From Hydractinia symbiolongicarpus (Eukaryota; Cnidaria; Hydrozoa; Anthoathecata; Hydractiniidae), in NCBI RefSeq assembly GCF_029227915.1, contig NC_079885.1, positions 12,595,001 to 12,659,000 on the forward strand: DNA of 64,000 bases, in the 5' to 3' direction. The position numbers and the translations under genes are program-made. The notes under the pieces were generated by a model, which was not told where the DNA came from, ran no database searches, and saw only the letters and a program-made list of their open reading frames with translations. Shown here piece after piece: positions 1-13,300 of this stretch (positions are counted from its first letter, which is position 1; every line of letters starts with the position of its first letter).

Positions 1-1360
1 GTCTCGATTTTGTCGCATATCTAAAAAAGTGCAATTATACCTGCACTAAATAGGAAATTCATGATCGCATCTATACCCGCCTTAATTCCATGATCGCAAA
101 TACATGGGATTTATACGTTGCGTTTCATTTTTTGTTAAAAAGACACATGATATCAGAATACAATAAAGAGATGATTACCAACGTTCTGCAACGGTTAATA
201 AGAGTAGGTGGCGACACGATCGATGCTAGCAAAGTCCAGCATCGCCAAATATAAAAAGAAAGAAAAAAAAGCCATAGAGAACCAGCCATGGAGAACCAGC
301 CATGGAGGTTTGCCTTGTGGAATCCAATTTGTCAAATTCGATAAACTTGATCGTGTAAAAAAAGGTGATACGTGATCAAATTTGATAGAATTCGATAAAT
401 TTGATCGTGTAAAAAAAAGGACGGTAAGCGATCAATTGATCTAATGCGACAAAATGGAGATTGTTATTCTCTCGCTCCCAGAGCTTTGTGAGTATCTCAA
501 TGAGCTCTGGGGACGAGAATGTATTTTGGCTTCAGCTTATACTCCGTAGAAAAAAATCTCGCCCCCAGGAGACGCGTTTCATCCTCATATCAAAAACGCT
601 ACAGGCCCTGGGATCGAGGTTGGAGTTGTTTAACTTTAAAACTCTACGGAGGAGAATTCATAATTTTATCTTGTTATTTTCAGGTTGCATATTTTGGTTT
701 CACATTCGATTTTTCCCGCCGATTTTTTCCTGCTGGTTAGATGATATCCTATCCTATATCCTGATATCCTAGAGCTAGCAATTTTTTGTGCGAAAATATC
801 TTTATGTAGCTAGTATTCTTATAATTTGAATACTTTCCATATGAATAGACTCTATTTTTAATGCTTAACTGCACCTGTTGCTAGCTATATCTATGATGAT
901 TTTCAAAATATATTGTTCTGTGCATCAAACGTGTCATATACACGCACCTGTAGATTCTTAATATTAATGATGTTCAAGCAAATCTTAGTATTGTTAATTG
1001 TAGATAGCAACAAGCCTAAGCCAATTGTTAACTTTCAGGGCAACAAAAATGCAATGAAATTCCATATGTTTAGCTACTGTGTAATGTTTAGTAGCTATAG
1101 GTCATATTCTAGAAGCTTGAAATGCTTTATTAAAGTACATGAGAATATATTAAAACAAAGATATTATTTGTATCGTTCCTGTAAGGCTTTTTGATGTAAC
1201 CATAATTTTTTGCTGCTAGTGCAGGGAAAAACACATCAATTTTTGGAGCTGTTTTGTTTTTATATTTCCTTATCATGCCCTGTATTTCCTCTATTCATGT
1301 TTTCGCTATAATTTTGTCACATTTTTTTTAAGTTTATATCTTTTAGTTTTGTACAGCAAA
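1..1360. other. Upstream region of the glutathione synthetase gene, repeat-rich
   Basis: No convincing coding exon is seen here. Two direct copies of a roughly 50-base block containing TTGATCGTGTAAAAAAA lie at about 336-380 and 389-435. A short doubled unit containing AGAACCAGCCATGG lies at about 278-305. Between about 480 and 625 are opposed motifs (AGCTCTGGGGACGAG and GGCCCTGGGATCGAGG) like the ends of the short inverted-repeat element at 27338-27397, so this is probably a MITE remnant. The first coding exon of the following gene is preceded by TTGTACAG at 1349-1356, which could be a 3' splice site. A non-coding 5' exon may therefore lie somewhere in this stretch, but I cannot place it. Confidence 0.5.
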
Positions 1361-4300
1361 ATGGAGATGTATAAAAACACAAAATTGAATAAAGATGACA
1401 TCACTCAAATTGCCCAAGACGCAACAGATTGGGCAACTATCCATGGCATTGTGATGAGGAATGGAAAGCATAAACATCTAACAAATTTTGCACCCTTTAT
1501 GCTTTTTCCAACACCATTTCCTACCTATTTATATGATGAGGCAATGATGGTTCAAAAGGATTTCCACACTCTAGTTCACAGAGCAAGTCTGGATCATGAA
1601 TTTATACACAGTTCATTAAAAAGGTAATTAAACTCTGGAAATTTGTCAAGTCTAAGAAACTATTCTTCACTGCCTATGGAAATAAGAAAAATTGTTAGAA
1701 AACAATTTATTGAAAACAACACAGTAATGCAATAATTCTTTCTGCTAAGCTTTCGAGGCCTGGTTTAGACATTTTAGGGATAACTCTGAAGGTTAATGGT
1801 TTTTTTTTCTTATAGAATTTATGGTATATTTTTATCTTATAATAATACAGTAATACATCTGTTTCCAACATGTAGCTGAAAAAATTGTCTCATAAACTGA
1901 TAATGTAAATAACATTAATTTAACACCAATAGCATAAATTAATGAATGTAGGGCAGTTATGAGTTTGAGGCCAAATAGCATCATCATGGGTTGGTGATGC
2001 GCAGGTATCTGTCCATCTGAGACAAAAATGGGACCAATTTCTGAAAGCCCTGTCAACTCACCTATTTTGGAACAGATAGGTTTATGACATCATCAAAATC
2101 CAATTATTTCTTCAACTAAGCATCAAAAGCATACAATCCTATACATTTTCTTTCAGACTCTTAAGTGTAAATGAAAAAAAACATCCTTAGAGAGCTAAAT
2201 ATCTTGAGAATAATTATATGCTAATTTTGTCTCCATATATTGAAGTCACTGTACCTTCTACCTTAAACAGTAGAGGAACATCGAGAAAAATAAATGTATG
2301 TTTTTACATATCCCAAAAACAACATGACATAAACATTTTTCCTTTTTTTTCCTTTTCTAACATGTAAAAGTAGGTAAACAAAGAGAAACTTTGAGACTGT
2401 TTTTGCTTTGTTTTGCTATCACAAAATCACTTCCATTGCACTTTACTGAGCATTATTATTTGAAGTTTTATTTTAAAGTCAAGCAAATTAAAAGAAGCAC
2501 CTGCTGTCTTTTAAGACCTTTTGATACAAAAATAACACAAGAAAATTTTTTTTTAATAAAGTTGAGTACATGTAATACTTATGTTTTCTAAGTGATAATT
2601 CATGTCTAAAACTCTAAAACTATATATCTATAACAGTGAAACATTTTATTCTGATATATATAGGTATTTATTTCAAAACATAATGAATAAAATTACTCTT
2701 AGACAATCACAAGAGGCACAGTTTAGCATTCCCTTGCTTCATTCATTTAGAATGCGTTTGTTTACATCCCTGCAGACTTACGTCACACAGGTTAGTATTT
2801 CATCAAACAGAAAGTACTAATCAACACTGTATAGGTAGCAACCGTAGGACTACTTTGACCATTAATATCTCAGGAACTAAGGCTCACAAGTATAAAAATT
2901 TTACAACCAATTATATTTACACTATAATGAAAATTTTAAGCAGAACTTGTCACATGGCTGTTTTCGTCATCATCATCATTCTCGGCTTAACATTCGTTTT
3001 CTATGCTAGCATGGGTTGGAAGGGGTAAATTAAAAACCTTCCAATCTTATCTGAACTTAGTTAGATCTAAACTCAAGTTCCTTTGCATTAAGCCTCCTCC
3101 AGAATGGTCTTCGACTAATAAGTGTGACTCTTATCAATTAGTCATTTTTGTAACATAAAAGTCTGTCCTTATTACCTCCTCCCAACTCTTTCTCCGTCTG
3201 CCTCTGGGCTTTGCCCCAAAAAGTATCAAGTCTCTAAACTTTCCTACCCAACTATCCTCCTGCATTCTTACCAAGTGTCCCAACTAACTCAATCTTCTTA
3301 TCCGGATAACATCTTTAATGCTACGATACCTAACCTGCTTCTTAGCTCATTTAAACTCTTTCTGTCCCCTGGACTGGGGTTTTCTAACATATTATTCACA
3401 TTTAAAAGAGTGAGTAATATAAGCATAGTGGAAATTAGAAAGAAAGAGTGCACAAGCATTTCAACTAAATTCTTTTGCAACCTTTTAAATTTAAGCCCAT
3501 CCTGTGAATATGGTGAATATGTAGACATAAATAGCGAAAATATATAATAACTTTTTTAATTATTTTAACTTGTTTTCAAATTTAGTTTTTTTGTTCATAG
3601 AACATCTGTATGTGTACAAAATCTAAATTACATATTTTCAATTTTTAAACAAAAAAGGTTAATTTATATTTTTTAACTTTCTTTGTGTTTGCCTTATATA
3701 ATATATTTTTTATATCAAGTAAATATGCTATCAACCATTTGATTCCCGATAGTATAAAATTGTGTTGTTTTTTTGAGAAAAAATCAAAAAATGGCAAAAC
3801 AAAATCATGAGGGTAGTTTTTTTTTAAAAAAAGTTTTATTCAATATTATCTATCTTGTCACTTCGGTCCAATTGAAATTTCAGATATTTTTGTTATTCCC
3901 AAAGAAAAAACTGCTAACACAAACCAAATCAATTCTAAATTAATTCAATTTATTGGAGAGACTGGTCACAAGGTTGCTACATTAATTGTGGTGCATGTAG
4001 CCAACTGAAATAAACTTCCCCATCCACTGGCATATGCGTGGCAAATATTGACGAAACAAATTGTTTCACTTTCTTTTAGTGTTATTGTTCACGATGAATT
4101 TACAAAGCGACAATATGAGATTTACGATCAAGTCAGAAAAGAAGGAATAAAACCTGTAAGTATTGACATAAAGCCTGTAAGTAATGAAAAAAATGGGTGT
4201 CACTAAAATTGTGTTTTTAAAACACTTAAATCTTTTGAAAAAATGCAGGAATAAAAATGCAAAAAAAAACGGATGTAGCTTAAATAAGTAACATATTGGC

Positions 4301-7300
4301 AGAATGAGTTTAAATTCCATTTGAATTAAAAATCTTTTGAGTATACCTATATCCTGACAATCTGCAGAAAACTATTCTTGAAAGAAAATTATAAAAGGCG
4401 TTATGTGCATTGTTTCCAGGAATTTAGAAACACTCACAATAAAATACAACATGTAAGGTCTTTTGATTTTTTTATTTTACATTTAGCATATACCCTAAAC
4501 TTCTTTTGATACTTGCTGCATGCTTAGTTATGTTGTCCAAGTAGGTCTTTGCATATTTTTAAACAATTCTGATTGTATATATACCCAAAATAGCAAGAAA
4601 TTAAAACTATCCAAAAGCATGCTCTTTGTATGGGTAGCTATAAACAAAAAATGATTGTAAAATTTTGCAAATATGGTATTAATAAATTTTGTTGTAAACA
4701 CTGAAAGCTAGCCACCTGAGAAAGCAGAAAAAATTATGTGTAGAGAGAAACAATATTTCACAGAAAAACAACACAGAAAGAAACAAATACACTCTGTAGT
4801 CAAACAAGTGAACACTAATAATTCCACACACATCAATGTAAAGTTTGTAACCAAGAAAAGCAAATTAAATTAAGATATACAATAGTAGTCTTAAAAGAAT
4901 CCACTTAGGCAGACAAATATTTATTTTAGAAATTTTAAACCAGTGCCTTTTTCGAGTACAGTCTGAAATGCTGTTAATTGTTCACAACAATTTCTTTGAA
5001 TGGCTGCAACCACTAGCATTATAGTACTGCACACCAAGACGACATACTATTTCTCGTTAAAAGTTTTGCCTAAATGATTTACTGGGCAAAAAAGTTTAAA
5101 TTAAGAGAAGCTTTTGGTTGCCAAGAAATTTCTTTTACACATATTGTCACAGTTTCTATTGTAAACAAGCATGTATCCATATTGCTAAATATATTGGGTT
5201 CTAAAATTATATGCACAAATAAATATGTAATATCAAGCATTACTTTAGTGAGGTACTACATTGTGCACAAAATGGCTTCATCCATTTTTATTTTCAGAAG
5301 AATAAAAGACGCTAACCTTTTTCATAGTTTTTACAAAAAAAAAAAAAAAAAATACTATTACTATCTTTGAGTTATCATTGTCTTATTATCATCCAAATAT
5401 TGCCCCAAAGTTAAGTACCAGCTTACCATGTATATGGCAACGATCAGGCTTTTTTCACTTTTTTAACAAATCTAGAAGTTCAACTTCAATATTATACGCT
5501 CTGATTACATGGTTGATGAAACCAAAAAAGATGTCGTTGTTAATGGGCATACTTTAGAAGAAATTCGTCCATATGAAATTAAACAAATTGAAGTCAACAT
5601 GATTGCTGCATCATTTGGTGGATTGGACTCAAAAGTTGAAAAGCTACATAGGTGTGTTCATTGTGTTAATTATATAAGACATGAAGAAAATGTGAAAAAA
5701 TTGAAAGAAAGTCCTAAAGTAGTTGCATTAAATATTGATATTGAATTTATTACCAGTAAAACCTTTGTCATACACAAAAATAGCACATTTTAATATCAGA
5801 TGGTGGACATAAATGTGTGAACAAATTTAATTATTTTACCCCCTGCACCATGTAAATGGTGAAGCTAGATACACTTGTTTTCCTGTTAAAAAAGGAAAGT
5901 CAATATATATCTTCGAGACAATCATGTTACATAAAAGGGCAGATATTATACCAGGTATGTATGACAAATACATTCTTTCACAGAAACAGTTGAAGAACCT
6001 AATTCAAATACTATCACCATCTCAGTTTCCCTCCACACGGCCACTAGTCCCAGTTAGTAATTTCTATATATTTATGTGTAAGCTTGTTTTAAAAAGCTCT
6101 CAGAAAAATCTGAGAAATTAAATCTCATTATGTCATGTAATTTAAAAGATGTCATCTTTTATTTGACATGTAACCCTTGTGAGGAGAAAGTATTAGTGAA
6201 ACAGTAAACTTATAACTACGTACTAATGGACATATTTGAGAAACTGAAATGGGAAACGCTTAACAGAGCCATATTTTAAATTCTTTTTTTTATGCCTACT
6301 AAAAAAGAATCGCTCCCAACTTACGTAGCACATATGCAAAATTGGGATATGATGCAATGACCCGTTAAATTTCTCATTAATTTCTGTTTTTATTATGCAT
6401 TTTCATTGTAAAAGTAATTATCACCAATTTTAAGCTATACATACAAAAATTTGAAAAAAAATATTCACACACAGCTAGATAGAATATAATATATTAATAA
6501 TTATAAACTTTGTTTGATTCATTGTTTCACTACTGATCGTTTACTAGGGTTTGCTGTACTTTTCAAATTCATATCCACTTTGCTTTATATTAGTTTTATG
6601 TATTGTTTATAGATATATGGCTGATGTTATTGGCCAGAATTGCCCTTATAAAAAGGATCAGGTACCAGATTATAAAAAATTTCAAGAATTACTCACTATA
6701 ACTTAGCATTATGTATTTTCAACACCTGACACATCACATTTGAATTACACTTTCCAAATTAATTGTCAACAATAAAAATAGAATTACACTTACCAAATTA
6801 ATTGTCGAACAATAAAAATAGAATTACACTTACCAAATTAATTGTCAAACAATAAAAATAGAATTACACTTTCCAAATTAATTGTCGAACAATAAAAATA
6901 GAATTACACTTTCCAAATTAATTGTCAACAATAAAAATAGAATTACACTTTCCAAATTAATTGTCGAACAATAAAAATAGAATTATACTTACCAAATTAA
7001 TTGTCGAACAATAAAAATAGAATTACACTTACCAAATTAATTGACGAACAATAAAAATAGAATTACACTTACCAAATTAATTGTCGAACAATAAAAATAG
7101 AATTACACTTACCAAATTAATTGTCAAACAATAAAAATAGAATTACACTTTCCAAATTAATTGTCGAACAATAAAAATAAAATTACACTTTCCAAATTAA
7201 TTGTCAAACAATAAAAATAGAATTACACTTACCAAATTAATTGTCGAATAATGAAAATAAAATTACACTTACCAAATTAATTGTCGAATAATGAAAATAA

Positions 7301-10300
7301 AATTACACTTACCAAATTAATTGTCGAACAATAAAAATAAAATTACACTTTCCAAATTAATTGTCAAACAATAAAAATAGAATTACACTTACCAAATTAA
7401 TTGTCGAATAATGAAAATAAAATTACACTTACCAAATTAATTGTCGAATAATGAAAATAAAATTACACTTACCAAATTAATTGTCGAACAATGAAAATAA
7501 AATTACACTTACCAAATTAATTGTCGAATAATGAAAATAAAATTACACTTACCAAATTAATTGTCGAACAATGAAAATAAAATTACACTTACCAAATTAG
7601 GTAAAAATGCCTTTTTAACTTACTATGAACTTTAAAAAATGATATTTTGTTTCTAACAGGTTGCTACTAACACAACACTTGAGAATCTTGCAGATGGTAT
7701 GGCAAAACTATGGCAGCTGTATGGAAATGAGGAGTGAGTGGAATGCTGTTCATCAACTGTAAATTGGTCACATGTTACACATGTGATAAAGTTTTGTGCA
7801 ATGTAACCCTTAAGATTTTTTTAGCACTTAGTATAATACATGTGTACAAGTACAATATTCCTCCAAAGCAATTTGAATTGAAAAAACTGAATTCTGTATA
7901 CTTCGTGTCGTTCATTTTTGCTTTAATTGCATTTCTGTAACCGATGAATGAAAATCAAATGAAATGTTGAAGGCTAGATTATAACTAACAGTATGTTACC
8001 ATAAATGCTAACACATATTGTTTCTTTATTATTTCGAAAACTTTTTTGTTTCTTTTGCTCTGCAAATCTAAAAATGAAGTTTTGTATTCCAGCATTGATC
8101 ACCTTTTAAGAAATTGAAATCTTAATACTGTCTCAATAACTAACAGTTACAACAAACGTTAATCTGTGCAATGTTCTCTTAATTTGTATAAGATTTTTCT
8201 CATAAAACTTCTCAATAATATTTTTACCTTTAGTGCTGTTATTATATTTGTAGTCGAAAAAGGTGACTCAAACAGATTTGATCAGAAAACGTTGGAATAT
8301 AGTTTTCACGATAGGTATGAATTCCTATTTTAATTTTTTTTTTCAATTTTGACCTTTATTTCTATCAAATCAGCTGTTTCTTATTTCATTTTTATTATGT
8401 TATTTCACAGATGGCTTTTTGTCTGAATGTGGAATTCATGTTTGACAGTCACTAAAAAATGTAATAAAGTTGGGAGCTGATGTTACGATAATAATTGGTA
8501 TTATGTGTACATAATTTTAAGATTATACACACATAATACCAATTATTATCGTAATTTCTATTAATTAGCACTAATACCTGCTTCCCATATAGAACATTAG
8601 AACTGAAATTCATATATGAATATTTAAATTTCGTTTTAGTATTACTAGACTTGGTATAAAGAAGCATGTTCCTGTTTTATTTCGTTGCTTGGAGCAAATT
8701 TATGAAAATGGTAAACTAAATGAAGATGGAAGCCTAATTTTGTAAGTTTTTTTGTGTGTTTTTACCATTCATCTGATTAAAAAGTATCACATTGCTTTAG
8801 CTACACTAATACTGAAAAACATGAAATTTGAGGGAGAAAACATGAAATTTAAGGAAAACATGAAATTTAAGGAAAACATGGAATTTGAGAGAAAATAGGA
8901 TTAAAATTAGAGATAAGTTAAAGTTGAAGTTATTGTAATAAGGTTCTCAGTTTTAATTGCACTTTCGGAAGTGTCTAACATAACCACAATAAAGTTTTTA
9001 CAAAATTTCCGAAATTATCTAAAAACATTTAGCAGTGTTGAAATACTGCCATAAGAATACTGTTAACTTATATAATAATTATTTTTTAAATTATTTTTAG
9101 TGAAAAGAAAGAAGTAGCATTGTGTTATTTTCGAGCAGGATACGCTCCAAGCCATTTCCAATGCGAAGAGGTATGTATGGTGTGTAAATAAACCAAAAGT
9201 GAGAAAACTAGGCTATATTCAAGCTAGAAAAATATAAGCAGAGATATGCAATACTGAATGTGTCAACAATACTGAGTTAACTCAACAGGAGCCTCCATTC
9301 CAAATTATGCTTACATCAAATGTTTACGGCTGTAAGTGGAATTTTAAAAGTTAATAACTGTGAACAAATAAAGTCCACTTTTAATGTTTGTGGAAATAAT
9401 ACTTGTTTACTCCTATTAAAGTCATCTTTACTAATCCAGTGTGTGCTTGGCTGTAACAGAACATTTAATGTTACTTGGACAGAAGGCCGCAAGGTATGAC
9501 GAAACGATAAACCCTGTCTATGTGGTCAATAGGGGCAGCTAATCAAAAATAAATAAATGGTAACTTTAGACAAGGGATCTTGATTGATCACGCAGGTGTT
9601 CTAATTTTATTTAATGTAGGCATGGAAGGGAAGATTAATGATTGAAAGATCTACTGTACCAAAATGTCCAAACATGGCTGAGCAATTGGTCGGAACGAAG
9701 AAAATTCAGCAAGTATTTGCAGCACCTGGTATGGTAGAAAGGTTTATTCAAGACGCAGAAGCTGTTAAAAGAATCAGAAGAACATTTGCTGGTTTGTATA
9801 CATTAGATCCTGTAAGTTCAGTTCTGTTAATATCAAATTCTAATTTCGAGCATCTGTCACGTTGTTCGCGGAAAATATTTCAACTTCCATGTAGATTGAG
9901 TATCTGTTGCCTTAAAACCTTATTTAAGTATGGCTGATTAAGTTGTTCTTCTCATATGCATGTAAAGGTGCAATAGGGAAAAACAAGCTTATGTTAAGAA
10001 TATCTCCGGCCCCAGAGTTACCCAGACACATTGACATCACCAAACAATACTAACAAAATACGGATACAGTTGTCTGTGACTGAAAATACCGAACCAGGCC
10101 AAAATTCCGCTTTCCAAAGGAGATGTTTTTTCCTAAAGAATGTGCAAATTCGAAAAAAGTGATTACAAAGACTAACTTAGTTATGAAAGTTGGTTAAGCC
10201 ATTGCAGTGCACTTTTAGTTTGAAGCCAAATAACTTGGAAACGAATGGAAATAACTGACGTCATCTCCTGAGTACCACCTGGGACCAAAATGGGAGTAAT

Positions 10301-13300
10301 TTCCTAAAGCTTGGTCAATCCATCTGTTTCGGAACCGATGGATTAATGATGCATCAAAATACCTCCAAACCCTAATATCTCTGTAACTATTCGTCAAAAG
10401 TACACGATCGTATACATTTTCTTGATTAGGATTTTTTTAAGGGGAAGAAGGTTGAAAGAAAGTAACCTGATAAATTAGACGTGTCTGCGATGCTTCGATT
10501 ATGCTTCGATCTAAAAACGCGTAGTCTATATGGTTAAAATGCATTTTCTGTGTCGCGTTTATTTTGACATAATTGTTTTAAATATAAAGTTTTGTGTGAA
10601 TGTAACCTCAAATTGGTTGGAATACGTTGTATTGTTGTCATCTTCAGGGAGCTGATGGCGATGCTGCAGCAGAGATGGCTTTAAATGTTCCTTCAAGATA
10701 TGTTTTAAAGCCGCAGAGAGAAGGAGGAGGTGAGTGACCTTTTATGTTTTTAGTGAAGATACTTTTGCGGGAGATCTTTCGTAAATTTCAGGCTTTTTCA
10801 GGCAAATTAAACTCGCGAATATTTCAAAAGTTGATACGTCGTTTTTGTGATTCACCAGATTTAATCCACCATAATTTTCGATGGCAATGGGAGAAGAACA
10901 AGGTGCAAAAAACAATTTATTTAAGTTGTTTGACAGCGAAAACATTCTATAGTTCTTTATTATATTTAAAAATACATAACAGTTACACAAGAATATTTTC
11001 ATATTCAACATTCAAATTTCACTCTAAATTTCACAAAAAATTAAATTTGAACAAGAAGCCCTGCGGCTTAAAGATTTCCGTAATTAGCAATAATCTGAAA
11101 AAGTACTGAACTTTGAAGAGGACTGAGTAATATGGGGGAACAAAATCATTGTATTATCTAAAAATTTTAAATTCAATTTTTGATTATTATTGTAACTGTA
11201 AATCATAGCTAACTTAACTTACATAAACTTCATTTCTCTATAAGAACAATTTAGGAAAAAAAAATAATAAACCTGAAAATTGATGAACAATAAAAACAAA
11301 ATAAGAACAACGGTAAAGCTGAAAATTTATCTATTTTCTCTTTTTCTCTGAAAAATAGCTTGGAAAATATCTTTAAAGGTGGCAGCAAATTTTTTTCACA
11401 TAATCATTTTCTTTTATAAAACACTTGTCACGATTTTATAGCTATAAAATTCCTCTTTAAATTAAAAACCATGAATAATTAATTAATTAGTTCTGTTGAA
11501 TATAGCTTTAGTCTACGTGCTTGCAAAATTGTACAGAGGGAAATGACGTTAATAACATCAAAGATGGCGCATTATAAGATGACCTTCATTATGCTACACT
11601 GCACGAGCTTTAACTTTCGATAGCATATAAACTTTAAAATAAAATATTAATCATTGGATAATAAAACAATTTGTTGCACTGTTAGGATTGGCTTAAAACT
11701 CATTTTGGCCTCGTTCTCAGAAAAAAATCTGTCAAAACGAGGATTCAGGCTTTAGCCTGGATAAGTTTCGTGCGTCCAGCCTAGCTGCGCTGTCTCTATC
11801 TATCTCTCTATCTCTTCAGGCGATTTTAGAGATTCCGCCTTCGCTGGCGGAATCAATGATGTGAACACCAACGCGGTGTACATTCTCTACATTACAAGCG
11901 TGTTTGTCGTCAGTCGTTAATAGCGCTATCATAGAATCCTCTTCGCAGCATCCGCGTTGAAAGCAGTATCAATAGGAATTAGGAAAGCTATCCTGGGTAA
12001 ATAATTTTAATTAAATGTGCGCTAAAGTTATGGCATTCAGGGTCGGATACTAGATTTTTTTTCTCCTTAGGCAGATTTGCGAAGCAAAGCGAAGCCACCG
12101 CGCAATTTTTGCTTAGCAAAAATTGCGCGTGTTAAATCAGTTGGGGGCCTTGGGGGACGCTGTAAGCCCCCCAAGTGGGGTCTGGGGGGAAGTCCCAGAG
12201 GCTTTAGTTTATTTACATATTTTAGCATTCCAAAATGCAGCAGACAGGACCTTTACAAGTCCATTTCTTACATGTTTTTGAAAAAAAACAATCATAAAAT
12301 TTTTAAATGAAAGCCAAATAATGTTTTCAGAAAAATTAAGGCTAAAATTAGCTAGCTAGCAAAACTTCTTCTTTCTTCTCCATGCAAAAAATTTTTTTGC
12401 AAGTTATGGGTGAATATAATAATAGTAAACATTGGCAAGTAATCTATAAATTTTCGGAAAGTAGATTGAGTTAAGAAGACATAATTCTTATAATTCGGTA
12501 ATGCAAAACAGTATATAAGACTAATAAAGAATTTTCATATTTAATCAATTCAAAACATTTAATAACATGAAAGAGGAGGTCCTGAAAGGAAAATAAGCAA
12601 AAACAACAACACAAAAATACATATGTAAATAGGCTTTATTTGTATTGTTTTAGATCATAGTAACAACAACATAAACAACAACAGATAAATACAATAAAAT
12701 AAAAATGACAAGATTATATAGCTAATTAAAAACACTCTTACAACACAATAACCTACAAAAATGAAAGAATGAACACTGATTTAGCGTAACATTAAGTCAA
12801 AAAATATTTAGCCCTATTAGCCTAATAGCAAGAAAAACACTGTTTTTATTTTTTGGTAACCATTTTTGGCTCAGACTTTTAAAATGTCGAATCAAACTTG
12901 AAAATACCTTTTAGCTGTTATGTAATAATTATTATAAATACTTGAAATTTTTACCAAAACAAAATCATTCAAGAACAGATATCGTTAACTACATTATTAC
13001 ACATTTTTGTGTCCATCTGGATAGGGTTGTAATAAGTGTATATGCTAACTCATTTTCGCCATATTGGTAGAACCACATACATTTTCCATGTCTATCAGCT
13101 TGACAACTTCTTTAGTGAAAATGTGAAAAACCTTTGTCATTTCACCCATTAAATAAAGCCATGCCTTTTTCTTATTCGAATTGTATATAATTAGCACCAT
13201 TATAAAGTCAAAGTCTTCCTCCCAAAACTAGTGTTCTTTTCCTTGGCCTTGTGACATGTTAAAAATCGTTTGGAAAGTGTCTACTGCCAGAAGCTTTGAA

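Noticed and set aside
5334-5353. Poly(A) run as evidence of a processed pseudogene
   Set aside because: No reverse-transcribed coding sequence precedes it; it is a simple homopolymer in GSS intron 2.
6742-7598. Possible CRISPR-like array
   Set aside because: Whole 40-bp unit repeats without unique spacers; a satellite in an intron.
10744-11109. 121-residue plus-strand open frame beginning 15 bases after GSS exon 10
   Set aside because: Starts just past a good donor, has no conserved content, composition of AT-rich intron; GSS continues correctly at exon 11 without it.
12077-12310. 77-residue open frame rich in G and P
   Set aside because: Product of the GC-rich foldback repeat, not protein-like.
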